DNA of 64,000 nt from Sporichthya polymorpha DSM 43042 (GCF_000384115.1 NZ_KB913029.1:654907-718906), one strand, 5' to 3'. Counted from the first letter of the stretch, positions 52,940 through 62,235 are shown. The notes: generated by a model from the letters alone, not told the origin. Made by a program: numbers and translations.

Positions 52940-54363
52940 GGCGAACGCACTCCCACCAGGCTCAGAGCCATCATGGACAACAGGGCCGCGACGGCAATGG
53001 CGGCGAACAAGAGATAGAGATTGGTCGAATCGCTGAAGTTGATTGCAGCGCCGGCTGGTACGAACGTCGCGGTGGGGATCCCGGTCCCCACGCCCGCACC
53101 CACAGCGGCTGGCGCTGCGCCGACCGCAGCGCCACCGGGCACCAGCCCCCCGATCCCGGCGGCATCGAGACTCGGCAGGACTCCACCCGGCGCGGCGCCG
53201 GCCGCCCCGGTCCCCACGCTGCCGGTACCGGCCGCTGCGGAGTCAGTCACGCCGGCCGTCGCGTCATAGGTCGCGGGGTTCAGGGTCACGTTGGCCAGGA
53301 CCTTGCCCACGGTGTAGGTGATCGGCACGGGACCGGAGAAGTAGGGATTGTCCGGGAAGCCCGGTGCCTCGTAGGTGAAGTTGAAGGAGGCGCCTTCAAT
53401 GCCGGTCGGCGTCTCCGTGGCCGGCTGATACGTGATGCCGTAGCCGGCCTGCTTGAACGCGTCCAGCACCGAGGAAGCCGGGACCGCGTACTGGTTGTCG
53501 CCGAACCCCGGCAACGTCATCGAGAAGTACCCGTCCTTGAACCCGATGTCCGGGGCCGGCAGAGTCTGCCCCCCGAACGGCAGCGGGATCGGCGGGAAGG
53601 GAGTGTCCGGCAACTGCGGCACCCCCGGAATCGGAACCGGCACCGGAGCCGAGCCCGGTGTCGTCTTCGGCACCGCGATCGCCAACCCCGGAACGTGGAT
53701 CCGCGCAATGCTCAGCGAAGACGAGCGCGTGAGCTTGCCGGTGGTCCCGTCCGCCAGCACCACCGCGGTCGAATGCACCCCGGACATGCGGACCGTTCCA
53801 CCGATCACGATGCCGTCCAGCGCGGAGTCCGCGAAGGCGCGGACATCACCCGAGGGCGCCACGGAGATCCGGGAATCCGCGGTCCCGCCTCCGGACGGGC
53901 TCACCACCGACGCCGAACCGATGTTCGACTCCTGCCCACTCTCGGCGTGCAACCTGATCCCCGGATACGCCACATCCGCCGGTGCGTCACCTGCCCCCGT
54001 AGCGGCCTGCAACGGGTATCCCGGCGAGGGCAGGCCGTACAAGCCCGCCGCAATCCCCGGCAAACCGGGTACGACCGGGCCGAGGTAGGGGAACGACGCT
54101 TCGGCATCGGACTGCCCGCTCGAGGTCAACCGGGACGACGCCTCCGGGCCGATGCCTTCGATCACGACGCCCAGCGGAAAGCTCTGGTTGCGCGCGGTGG
54201 CATTGACCGCGATGCCCTGCGCGTAGGCGTCGAACGCGGCGGAGGGCGCGAAGTCGGCTTTCGCGGGGCTGATGCCGATGATCGTGTACCCCGCGCCGAC
54301 GGTCAGCGCGACCAAGGATGTGGCGGCTGTGGCACGCCGGCGTGACGAGCGCACTAGAGGCAT
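52927..54363 (-). CDS. Secreted, C-terminally anchored protein, copy 2
   Basis: 478 residues. Signal peptide (about 8-34, cleavage near AKA) and a C-terminal helix (about 445-470) with a basic end. Shares with copy 1 the ADGTTGKLTRSSSLSI segment, the Pro-rich GVPQLPDTPFPPIP-type stretch and the overall length. Its ATG is embedded in the last codons of the binding protein upstream (PQCL, stop at 54354), so the two are translated together. Unknown family. Confidence 0.78.
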   Translation of the reverse strand: MPLVRSSRRRATAATSLVALTVGAGYTIIGISPAKADFAPSAAFDAYAQGIAVNATARNQSFPLGVVIEGIGPEASSRLTSSGQSDAEASFPYLGPVVPGLPGIAAGLYGLPSPGYPLQAATGAGDAPADVAYPGIRLHAESGQESNIGSASVVSPSGGGTADSRISVAPSGDVRAFADSALDGIVIGGTVRMSGVHSTAVVLADGTTGKLTRSSSLSIARIHVPGLAIAVPKTTPGSAPVPVPIPGVPQLPDTPFPPIPLPFGGQTLPAPDIGFKDGYFSMTLPGFGDNQYAVPASSVLDAFKQAGYGITYQPATETPTGIEGASFNFTYEAPGFPDNPYFSGPVPITYTVGKVLANVTLNPATYDATAGVTDSAAAGTGSVGTGAAGAAPGGVLPSLDAAGIGGLVPGGAAVGAAPAAVGAGVGTGIPTATFVPAGAAINFSDSTNLYLLFAAIAVAALLSMMALSLVGVRSPWKS

Positions 54364-55838
54364 TGCGGCCGGCCCTTCGTGAGGTCAGTGAGACCTTGCT
54401 TGTTGATCAACGTGATGAAGTAGCAGTCACCAGTGGGATGCGGACCGCCGGGCTTGAAGGTGAGGGGGACCGACGAGAACCCGCCGATGGTGTCGTTCTT
54501 CAGACTGTCCATTCCCTCGATGATCAGAGCGGTGGTAACCGGGCCATTTCGGGCCTTCGCGGCAACCTTTGCCATCCCCGCCTCGAACAATTTGCCGGCC
54601 GAGTAACCGCCCATGGCCGACTGGTCGATGCGCGCCCCGGGGGCATATCGCTTCATGGCGTTGAGGAACGCCTGCACCGGCGCGATGGAATCGTTGACGT
54701 ACGACGGGTTGGAGGAGCTCAAGTAGACGCTCGCCGCCTGGATGTTGGGATCGGCCGCCGTGTTGGGGCCGACAGCAATGGAGCTCGTCGCCGATGGCGG
54801 GCGGAATCCGATCGAGGCGCAGGACTTGAAGAAGCGCTGATTGCCGGAGGTATCGAGAGCGGTGAACATGATCTCGGCGCCGGCCGTCTTCAGGTTCTGG
54901 CACTGCGAGGTGTAGTCGGTCTGGGTCAGCGATGCCGCCTGGGTCGACACGAGAGTTGCGCCGGCCTTTGCTGCCATCTCCTCCAGTCCGTCGCGCAGCA
55001 ACCCGCAGATCTCCGCCTCCACGCAGTGGATCAGGCCGATCTTCTTGAGGCCCGTGTTCTGCACCATCGCCTTGATGGCACCGGTGTTACCGGCCAGCGA
55101 CACGTTTCCTGAGGGGTACAGCAACGGGTCCCGGTTCCAGTCCGGATGGGTCAGGTCGCCACCGACGGTGGGGACGCCCGCGGCCGCGGTAGCCGCTCGG
55201 TAGGCGCTGATGGTGATCGGGATGTCGGCCCCGACCATCGCCACCACTTTCTGATCCTGGATCAGACTCTTGACCGCTGACGTCGTCCGCGCCGGATCAG
55301 AGCCGTCGTCGCGCTGCGAAAGCCGGATCGGGTGGCACTGCACCCCGCCGCGGGCATTCACTTCGGCCGCCCAGGCGGCGAGGCCGGGGCGGAACCCGCC
55401 CAGCGTCGGCTCGAGGAAGCCGCTGAATGCGCCGACCTGACCCAGGGAGATCGGTGCGAGTTGCGCCGTGCAAGGCGCGTCCGCCGCGGCCACGGCGGCG
55501 CCCGCGACCGCTGCCGGCGCGCCGCCAGCGGGTCGTGCTCCCACTGGTGTGCCGGTGCGTGGTACGGCCGGAGCGGGCCTGCCCGCGACTGCGGGCGTTT
55601 CGACCGCAGTCAGCGTCGTTGCTCCCGGCTCCGCTGCCGCAGCGTTCGCCGCTGCCGGAGCGCCGCCAGACTGCGGCACCGCCGCGACCTGACCGCCGTC
55701 CGTGCGCAGGCTGCCCGCCGCGACCAACTGCTCGTCACTGGCCCGCGTACCGCACGCGGCAAGCAGGACCACCGCCGCGGCAGCGCCGGTCAGGCGGCGA
55801 CCCCGACGCGACGAGCGCGAAGGGCGCCTCAGAGGCAC
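54354..55838 (-). CDS. ABC importer substrate-binding lipoprotein (LivK-type), copy 2
   Basis: 494 residues from GTG 55838, which lies inside the last codons of copy 3; the same overlap scheme is used with the next gene. Lipobox LAAC (Cys29), Ala/Pro-rich linker, then a Peripla_BP_6 domain (LGQVGAFSGFLEPTLGGFRP; NARGGVQCHPIRLSQRDDGSDP) ending NKQGLTDLTKGRPQCL. Very similar to copy 3, pointing to a recent tandem duplication. Confidence 0.9.
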   Translation of the reverse strand: MPLRRPSRSSRRGRRLTGAAAAVVLLAACGTRASDEQLVAAGSLRTDGGQVAAVPQSGGAPAAANAAAAEPGATTLTAVETPAVAGRPAPAVPRTGTPVGARPAGGAPAAVAGAAVAAADAPCTAQLAPISLGQVGAFSGFLEPTLGGFRPGLAAWAAEVNARGGVQCHPIRLSQRDDGSDPARTTSAVKSLIQDQKVVAMVGADIPITISAYRAATAAAGVPTVGGDLTHPDWNRDPLLYPSGNVSLAGNTGAIKAMVQNTGLKKIGLIHCVEAEICGLLRDGLEEMAAKAGATLVSTQAASLTQTDYTSQCQNLKTAGAEIMFTALDTSGNQRFFKSCASIGFRPPSATSSIAVGPNTAADPNIQAASVYLSSSNPSYVNDSIAPVQAFLNAMKRYAPGARIDQSAMGGYSAGKLFEAGMAKVAAKARNGPVTTALIIEGMDSLKNDTIGGFSSVPLTFKPGGPHPTGDCYFITLINKQGLTDLTKGRPQCL

Positions 55839-57349
55839 TGCGGGCGACCCTTCGTCAGGTCGGAAACGCCCTGCTTGTTGATCAGCGTCACGAAGTAGCA
55901 GGCCTCGGTCGGGTGGGGTCCCGCCTTGAAGGTCAGCGGTGCCGAGGTGAGCCCGCCCAACGTCTCGTTCTTCAGGCTGTTCATGCCCTCGATGATCATC
56001 TTCGTGGTGACCGGGCCACTGCGAGCCTGCGCGGCCACCTTGGCCAGCCCGGCCTCGAACAACTTTCCAGCGGCGTACCCACCCATGGCCGACTGGTCCA
56101 CCCGCGCACCCGGGGCGTACCGCTTCATCGCCTCCTGGAACGCCCGCACGCCGGGCAGGGAGTCGTTGAAGTACGGCGGGGTCGGCGAGTTGAGGTAGAT
56201 GGACGCGGCCTGCACGTTCGGGTCCGCCGCCGTGCTCGGCCCGACCGCGATGCCGGTGGTCGCCGACGGTGGACGGAAGCCGATGGAGGCACACGACTTG
56301 AAGAATCGCTGCACCGCGGAGCTGTCCAGGACGGTGAACACGACCTCGGAGCCGGCGTTCTTCAGGTTCTGGCACTGCGACGTGAAGTCGGTCTGCGTCA
56401 AGGAGCCCGACTGTTTCGTGACCACGGTGGCGCCGGCCCGCTTGGCCATGTCGTCGATCGAGTCGCGGATCAACCCGCAGATGGAGGCCTCGACGCAGTA
56501 GATCAGGCCGAGCTTGCTCTTGCCGGTGTCCCCGACCATGGCCTTGATGGCGCCGGCGAATCCGGTCAGGGACACGACGCCCGGCGGGTAGATGAGGGGA
56601 TCGGTGTTCCACTCCGGGTTGATCGCGTCGCCGCCGATCGTGGGGATGCCCCCTGCGGTGGCCGCGGCGCGATACGCAGCGAGCGTGATCGGTACATCGG
56701 CTCCGACGAGCGCGACGACCTTCTGATCCTCAATCAGACCCTTGACGGCCGAGGTCGTCCGGGCGGGATCGGAACCGTCGTCACGCTGGGAGAGCCGGAT
56801 GGCATGACACTGGACGCCGCCACGCGCATTGACCTCGCTGGCCCAGGCCGCGAGACCGGGGCGGAAGCCACCGAGGGTGGGCTCCAGGAAGCCGCTGAAC
56901 GCCCCGACCTGGCCGAGGGAGATCGGTTCGAGTTGACGCGTGCACGGAGCCTCCGCCGCCGCGACCTTCGCGTCGCCCACGGCGGCCACGGGGTTCGCCT
57001 CGGGGCCCCCGGTCGGGCCGCCCGCGGCTGGGCCGGCCACGCCGGCCGAGGGCGCAGCCGTCCCACCACTCTTGGCGGTCCCCGGGACCTCGTTCGAAGG
57101 AAGCGCTCCTGTCGCGGGCGCCAATCCGGACACGCGTGGATCGGCCGCGGCCCCGGGCGCTTGCGTGTCCGTCTGCACGGCCACGGACTGCGCGCCGCCA
57201 AGACTGCCCGCGGCCGTCAGTCGTTCGTCGCTGACGCGAGTGCCGCAGGCGGACAGCAGGAGGACGACGGCGGAGAACCCCGCCAGCGCGCAGCGACGGT
57301 GCGCATTGCGGCGCGCACGGCTGCCGGTGACTCCGGTCATACGCAACAT
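55829..57349 (-). CDS. ABC importer substrate-binding lipoprotein (LivK-type), copy 3
   Basis: 506 residues (ATG 57349, or 57340). Lipobox LSAC (Cys35), low-complexity linker (~40-130), and a binding domain almost the same as copy 2, including LGQVGAFSGFLEPTLGGFRP and the C-terminal NKQGVSDLTKGRPQCL. First gene of importer module 2. The region upstream holds an IS remnant and a long hairpin rather than a clear promoter, so its expression signals may have been disturbed. Confidence 0.9.
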   Translation of the reverse strand: MLRMTGVTGSRARRNAHRRCALAGFSAVVLLLSACGTRVSDERLTAAGSLGGAQSVAVQTDTQAPGAAADPRVSGLAPATGALPSNEVPGTAKSGGTAAPSAGVAGPAAGGPTGGPEANPVAAVGDAKVAAAEAPCTRQLEPISLGQVGAFSGFLEPTLGGFRPGLAAWASEVNARGGVQCHAIRLSQRDDGSDPARTTSAVKGLIEDQKVVALVGADVPITLAAYRAAATAGGIPTIGGDAINPEWNTDPLIYPPGVVSLTGFAGAIKAMVGDTGKSKLGLIYCVEASICGLIRDSIDDMAKRAGATVVTKQSGSLTQTDFTSQCQNLKNAGSEVVFTVLDSSAVQRFFKSCASIGFRPPSATTGIAVGPSTAADPNVQAASIYLNSPTPPYFNDSLPGVRAFQEAMKRYAPGARVDQSAMGGYAAGKLFEAGLAKVAAQARSGPVTTKMIIEGMNSLKNETLGGLTSAPLTFKAGPHPTEACYFVTLINKQGVSDLTKGRPQCL

Positions 57350-57584
57350 GTCGCGGATGCTACGCAGGCTTGGCAGCAGCCAATTTGGTCTCGTTCCGGC
57401 CCCCGGAAACCTCGTCGCGCAATTGATGCCGGGCCCAGGAGCGCGGAGCGGGGCCGGTCAGCATCGGTGCTACGTGAGATGGACCCCGTCTTCCGGTCCG
57501 CCCTCGCGCATCCGGGTCATCCCCAAAACCGAGTTTGATCATGCCCTCGATGACATCAAGTTCCCCGTCATCACGCGCAACTGG

Positions 57585-57627
57585 GCGATGACCGATCGAA
57601 CCCGGATCGGATTCGTTCGGTCATCGC
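57585..57627. repeat. Long inverted repeat upstream of the importer module
   Basis: GCGATGACCGA and TCGGTCATCGC form perfect 11-bp arms; after a T-T mismatch the inner CGAA/TTCG extend the stem to 15 paired positions with an 11-base loop. It has no T-tract. It lies about 240 bases before the binding-protein gene and next to the IS remnant; it could be an operator, a terminator for the IS side or an element end. Confidence 0.55.
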
Positions 57628-57689
57628 GTCGGGCACTTCGTCCCGACTGGTTGTGAGCGCGCCCAGCGCGTGTTGGGTGGCCGTGAGCG

Positions 57690-58119
57690 TCCCGCAGATG
57701 TCGTTGCACGGTCTCGCACGAGCGGGCGCACTCGACCGGTGGAGCCGACCACCCACACGTCATCGCTCCCCAACGTGGTGTCGCGGGTCAGGACCCGGAC
57801 CAGGGCCGCGATCGTGGGGCCCAGGCGCCGCACCCGCTCGTTGTACCAGTCTGCTTGGGGCAGGTACGGGAACAGTTGGCGCAGATGGGCCCGGGCGTGG
57901 CGCAGCCAGCGGGCCTCGCTGGTGAATCTGAGCAGAGCCTGCAGTAACGCCAGCACGACCATCTCGGAGTCGCCGATACGCGGCGGATCCCGACCGCGGG
58001 ACGCGCCGAGACAACTCCGGCGCCCTCTTCAGCATTTCGTCGGTGCGCGCGCGTACAGTGCGGTGGCGAAGGTGTCCAGGTCGGCGTCCGTCGAAGGACC
58101 TCCAGGGGTTCGACGTCAT
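57690..58119 (-). pseudogene. IS982-type transposase remnant, frameshifted and truncated
   Basis: Pieces of a transposase lie in several minus-strand frames: LDTFATALYARTDEMLKRAP near 58085-58020, ALLQALLRFTSEARWLRHAR (~57950), LFPYLPQADWYNERVRRL, DDVWVV, and after another shift PPVECARSCETVQR (~57740). They resemble actinobacterial IS982-family transposases. At least three frame shifts and the loss of the C-terminal half make it inactive. The rest of 57350-58199 shows no gene apart from the hairpin and a 14-codon remnant after the ligase gene. Confidence 0.75.
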
Positions 58120-58199
58120 GGGCTGCAACGTCGACCCTGGACACGCTTCAACGCTCAGCCGTCTCCGCGCGCTGGCACCAAGCCCTTGAAATCGTTCAT

Positions 58200-59759
58200 C
58201 TAGTTGATGGCCCGGTCCTTGCCTGCCCAGTAAGGGGCGCGCAGGTCCCTCTTGAGGATCTTCATCGCGCCGGAGAGCGGAAGCGGGTCGGTGCGGAAGT
58301 CCACGGAGCGGGGCACCTTGTAGCCCGCGATCGACGTACGCGCGTGGGTGATGACGTCCTCGGCGGTCAGCGCCGAGCCCGGCTTGACCACACAGATCGC
58401 GTGCACCGCCTCGCCCCACTGCTCGCTGGGGACACCGATGACCGCGACCTGCAGAACTTCCGGGTGAGAAGCAATCGCGTTCTCGACCTCGACCGAGTAG
58501 ATGTTCTCGCCGCCGGAGATGATCATGTCCTTCGCGCGGTCGACGAGGAACAGGTAGCCCGCCTCGTCGAGGTAGCCGACGTCTCCGGTGGCGTACCAGC
58601 CGTCGCGAAACGCCTTCTCCGTCTCCTCGGGCAACTTGAGGTAGCCCTGCATGAAGTTTCCGCCGCGGGCGTACACCTCGCCGGCCGCACCGGGGGGCAG
58701 GTCGTTGCCGTCGGTGTCCACGATCTTGATCTCGATACCCGGCAAGGCTCGGCCGCAGGAGCCCAGCCGCGAGCCTTCGCGATGGTCTTCATCGAAGAAC
58801 AGCGTCAGTCCCGTTGCCGCTTCGGTCATGCCGTAGCCCTGGATGATGCGCGTGCTCGGCAACAAATCGAGGATCTTGTCCAGGAGCGGCCGGGGCATCG
58901 GAGACGCGCCGTAGATCAGTCTGTTCAGGGAACAGACTCGCTCCGCCGAGAACTGCGGGTGGTTCACGATCATGCCGATCATGGTCGGCACCAGGACCGT
59001 CGCCGTGCACTGATACTGCTCGCACGCCGTCATGAACCCCTCGGGCTCGAACATTGGCTGGATGACGACGGGCACTCCGAACATCGCCGCACCCACGACA
59101 CCCAGCATCGTCGCGCCGTGGAACATCGGGGTCGCCAACAGATAGGTGTCCCCCCGTTCCCACGGGACGCTCATCGCGACGTGGTACTGATTGAGCACCT
59201 CGGCCCGCTGGTCGAGCATCACGCCCTTGGGCTTGCCGGTGGTGCCGCCGGTGTACATGACAACGCAGAGGTCGTCCTCCTCCGGCACCTCGGGCCACCG
59301 GTTGCCCGCATCGGCCAGCAGGTCCTCGTAGCGCATATCGGCGGCGCCCTCGCCGCCGCCGATGAGGACGACGTGCTTCAGTCCGGCCGCGTCGCGGATC
59401 TTCTCGATCAACGGGGCGAAGGTGGCATCCACGAAGCAGACGGTGCTCTCGGCGTCCCGCAGGACGTAGATCAGCTCGTCCGGGGCGAACCGCAGGTTCA
59501 GCGGGTTCACCACGAAGGCGCCGAGCAACCCGGCGTGCCAGAGCTCGAGGTACTCCATGCTGTTCACGCTCAGGACGGCGACGCGGTCCCGCCGCGTGAC
59601 ACCGAGCTTGGTTTCGACCGCGGCGCAGAGCCGCGAGACGCGGTCCGCGTGCTGGCGGAAGGACCGCTCCTCCCCCGTGGCCGCGTTGATGAAGCCGACT
59701 GCGTCGCCGTGCATCTGCCACGCCGGCAGCAGAGTCCGAGAGAAGACGAGTTCCTTCAC
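58200..59759 (-). CDS. Acyl-CoA synthetase / AMP-dependent ligase
   Basis: 519 residues from GTG 59759, with AAAGGACAG six bases upstream; the longer frame to 59810 has no support. MYTGGTTGKPKG adenylate loop, QGYGMTEA, ATGDVGY and C-terminal MKILKRDLR (catalytic Lys). The third ligase in the window, not close in sequence to the other two. A 14-codon frame (MNDFKGLVPARGDG) right after its TAG may be the start of a gene truncated by the IS insertion. Confidence 0.92.
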   Translation of the reverse strand: MKELVFSRTLLPAWQMHGDAVGFINAATGEERSFRQHADRVSRLCAAVETKLGVTRRDRVAVLSVNSMEYLELWHAGLLGAFVVNPLNLRFAPDELIYVLRDAESTVCFVDATFAPLIEKIRDAAGLKHVVLIGGGEGAADMRYEDLLADAGNRWPEVPEEDDLCVVMYTGGTTGKPKGVMLDQRAEVLNQYHVAMSVPWERGDTYLLATPMFHGATMLGVVGAAMFGVPVVIQPMFEPEGFMTACEQYQCTATVLVPTMIGMIVNHPQFSAERVCSLNRLIYGASPMPRPLLDKILDLLPSTRIIQGYGMTEAATGLTLFFDEDHREGSRLGSCGRALPGIEIKIVDTDGNDLPPGAAGEVYARGGNFMQGYLKLPEETEKAFRDGWYATGDVGYLDEAGYLFLVDRAKDMIISGGENIYSVEVENAIASHPEVLQVAVIGVPSEQWGEAVHAICVVKPGSALTAEDVITHARTSIAGYKVPRSVDFRTDPLPLSGAMKILKRDLRAPYWAGKDRAIN

Positions 59760-59870
59760 GTCGACCTGTCCTTTCGCTTTCGATCCATCCGCCCGGCCGG
59801 ACCTGTCCAAGGTTGTGCGCAGTCAGGCGTGCGCAAAGGGAGTAGGGCCCGGACCGTCAGCTGAAGCTGC

Positions 59871-60407
59871 TCAACGCGGCCAGTTCGTCGAATCGCGCTC
59901 GCCATCCGTCCCGATGAAGGCAAGAGACGCTCCCTGTGGCTGGACGTCCGGCGGCGGCTCGTCGGAGTGACCCGAGGACGGCGCGATCGTCAACGTCCAC
60001 CGAGCCAACGCATCGAACCACGCAGGCTTGATCGCCTCGTAGGAGAGCGGGATGTCACCGGGCTCGACCGCGAGCGCTCCGTATGACTGCTCACGCTCGT
60101 ACTCCCGCGTGATCTGACCCGTCAGGTCGCCCATGCCCAGCCTTGGGCGCCCGCCGCGCCAGAACTTGTCTGCCGTGTCGGCCTTTCATCATCAGGGTGA
60201 CGTCGGCGTCCTCCGGGATCGACCCGAAGACCACCTGGTAGGGCTCGCGCATGACGAGGTTCATCTCGACGTCGGGGTCGGTGTAGACGACCTTCATGAC
60301 GAGGTCGGCTGCCTTCAGCTTCGGCCCGGACTCGGGATGCTCGACAGCGGCGCGGAAGACCCACCGATGTACTTGTCGACCTCGCTGGCTTCGGCGAAGA
60401 AGGCCAT
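59871..60407 (-). pseudogene. SCP2-like (sterol-carrier-type) protein gene with two compensating frameshifts
   Basis: From ATG 60407 (after GAGGAG) the frame reads MAFFAEASEVDKYIGG, shifts near 60362 into VFRAAVEHPESGPKLKAAD... VVYTDPDVEMNLV, and shifts back near 60184 (an extra C) into DTADKFWRGGRPRLGMGD and on to the stop at 59871. Joined, it would be about 178 residues resembling the SCP2/lipid-transfer fold. One single-base loss and one gain cancel, so this is either a real pseudogene or two sequencing errors. Confidence 0.75.
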
Positions 60408-60456
60408 ACGTGTGCTCCTCGGGAGGTTGAGACTGAAGGCGGGCCGGTCGAACCGA

Positions 60457-60651
60457 CTAGTCCTCGACCAATGTCAGAGCCTCGGTCGGGCAGGAGTCGA
60501 TGGCCGCCTGCACCGCGGCGAGTTCCTCGGCGCTTGGGTTGACCTTGAGCACCTTCAGACTTCCGTCGTCCTGCACCTCGAAGAACTCCGGCGCCTCCGC
60601 CTCACACATGCCGAGGCCGGTGCACTTGGCGTGATCGGCAACGATTCGCAC
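60457..60651 (-). CDS. 3Fe-4S ferredoxin
   Basis: 64 residues from GTG 60651, preceded by GGAGG seven bases away; a longer frame to 60726 is less likely. Cluster Cys10, Cys16 and Cys54 (KCTGLGMC; DSCPTEA). P450-type ferredoxin, but no P450 gene is next to it; it may serve the P450 at 21130. Followed by the broken SCP2 gene. Confidence 0.9.
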   Translation of the reverse strand: MRIVADHAKCTGLGMCEAEAPEFFEVQDDGSLKVLKVNPSAEELAAVQAAIDSCPTEALTLVED

Positions 60652-60813
60652 GTACCAACCTCCGGAGCCTGCTTCGACAACTCGGACAGTATGACCGGAC
60701 ATCATGCCCGATGCAATCCCGGTCACCCGCCGACAAGGCGTGATCCGAGAGAACTTCGGGTTCGTCTACCTGAACACGGCGGTCCGTGCTTCCATGGATA
60801 GACACAGCGTGCA

Positions 60814-60842
60814 TTGACGCGGACACCGTGTCCAGACAAAAT
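60814..60842 (+). promoter_or_regulatory. Promoter with palindrome in the spacer
   Basis: TTGACG (-35, 60814-60819), a 17-base spacer and CAAAAT (-10, 60837-60842). The spacer contains the perfect palindrome GGACAC-C-GTGTCC (60821-60833), and a degenerate copy (GACACAGCGTGC) lies just upstream. A repressor at this site would block the promoter of the secreted-protein gene at 60903. Confidence 0.55.
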
Positions 60843-60902
60843 GAACGCCGGTAACCAAACCAGCGGTCGCGCGATGGAGACCGCGAGGGAGAGGACGTCG
60901 CC

Positions 60903-61433
60903 ATGGGACACGCGAACAGGCACCGCAAGCCGTCTGCGATGGGCCGCCGCTTGAGCGCGGCCGGGGCCGCCGCGGCGCTGAGCGTCGTTCCTCTGAGCAC
61001 CGCCACTGCATCTCCCGCGCAAGCCGCTGAGGGCGACAAGACGGCCGTGGTCGGTCCTCTGCTCGACTTCTTCGGCTTCGGCACTACGGTCGGCGCCCCC
61101 GTTCTCTGTGGCACGCTGTCCGCCAGCCTCGGATCGGGGTTCCAGGAGTTCAACGCGGCCGAGCAGGGCAGCGCCATCACCGAAGGCATCGACCAGGGCT
61201 GCGCCACGTTCGCCGAACAGGGCAATTCGTTCGTGGAGCAGGGCAAGGTCGCTCAGGCTCCGTACGCCGAGCAGTTCAACCCGGTCGCGAATCCAGTGAT
61301 CGAGCAGCTCGCGACCGCTGTCACGGACTTCGGGACGTCATACTCCCCGGCCCTCGCACCTTTTGGTCCGACCGTGGCCGGTTCCGGGAACACGATCCGC
61401 TTCCTCGCGGGGTCGACCCCCGACGGTTCCTGA
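60903..61433 (+). CDS. Small secreted protein of unknown family
   Basis: 176 residues. Signal peptide with basic N-terminus, hydrophobic core (~17-32) and likely cleavage after AQA near residue 41; the mature part has about 135 residues with two cysteines (VLCGTLS; DQGCATF), enough for one disulfide, and Gln/Glu/Phe-rich AEQG repeats. GAGAGGA precedes the ATG. I do not recognise the family. Convergent with the DUF305 pseudogene. Confidence 0.75.
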   Translation: MGHANRHRKPSAMGRRLSAAGAAAALSVVPLSTATASPAQAAEGDKTAVVGPLLDFFGFGTTVGAPVLCGTLSASLGSGFQEFNAAEQGSAITEGIDQGCATFAEQGNSFVEQGKVAQAPYAEQFNPVANPVIEQLATAVTDFGTSYSPALAPFGPTVAGSGNTIRFLAGSTPDGS

Positions 61434-61510
61434 CCCGGCGCCAATCGGGCTGGAACGAGGATTGCAGCCGTCTGCTCCCGCTCGGAGCCCCTCTAGGTGC
61501 TCGTCGCTCG

Positions 61511-62064
61511 TCAGGCCGGCGGCGCCAGCAACTGCCTCATCAAGGTGATCTCCTGGCGTTCCCGCAGGAGCATGCGGGCAGCAGCCGGAACGACCCGCGC
61601 TGGCATGCGCGCCGGCGTAGGTCGCCATCTCCAGGCCCCTCTCGTAGTGACGGACCATCAGCTCGACAGTGCGACGGGTCGTCGCAGAGCCACGAAGTTC
61701 AGCGACCGCGTCCAGGTCGGCCGAAGTCACCATCCCGGCATCGTCCTCCCGCGTGGCCAGGCATCCAGGCCATCGACGGGCCTGATCTGACCGGCGGCGC
61801 GTGCCACAGAGCGAGCCAGCCGCTCATCATGCCGATCTCATGGTGGTGAACCACCATGTCCTGGCTGAACCCGATGTCCACCTCACCCGGGACCCCCACT
61901 GCCTGCGTGTCGGCCGACGAGGTGTGATCGGGAGCAACGGCGCGGGCCGCACCGAAGATGGCCCCCACCAGCAGGAGCGCCCCGCCGCCGATGATCAGTT
62001 GAACGGATAGACGCCGTTGCTGAACGTCAAGGCCAGGAAGCCGTTGTTCTGGCACGTCACCCAT
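61511..62064 (-). pseudogene. DUF305 family membrane-anchored protein gene, frameshifted
   Basis: Starts at ATG 62064 with a membrane helix (IIGGGALLLVGAIFG), then DIGFSQDMVVHHHEIGMMS, the DUF305 metal-binding-type motif. Near 61740 the frame shifts to DDAGMVTSADLDAVAEL...RHYERGLEMA, and near 61590 again to LLRERQEITLMRQLLAPPA, stop at 61511. At least two frameshifts, so it is presumably inactive. DUF305 proteins are often metal/copper-related. 62065-62235 holds no gene that I can see. Confidence 0.72.
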
Positions 62065-62235
62065 AGCTTTGACCCCACGTCGATGGCTCCCGACGCCGAT
62101 GCCGCTACTCTGACCCAGCTCGTCGGCCTTCGTACGGCGACGTACCTCCTGCTGCGCGTGGGAAGGGCTGGCCGCGGTTCTCGAACGCCGCCCCCCGCTG
62201 TTCAATGGCACATGACGGGACGAACGTCCGCCTGC

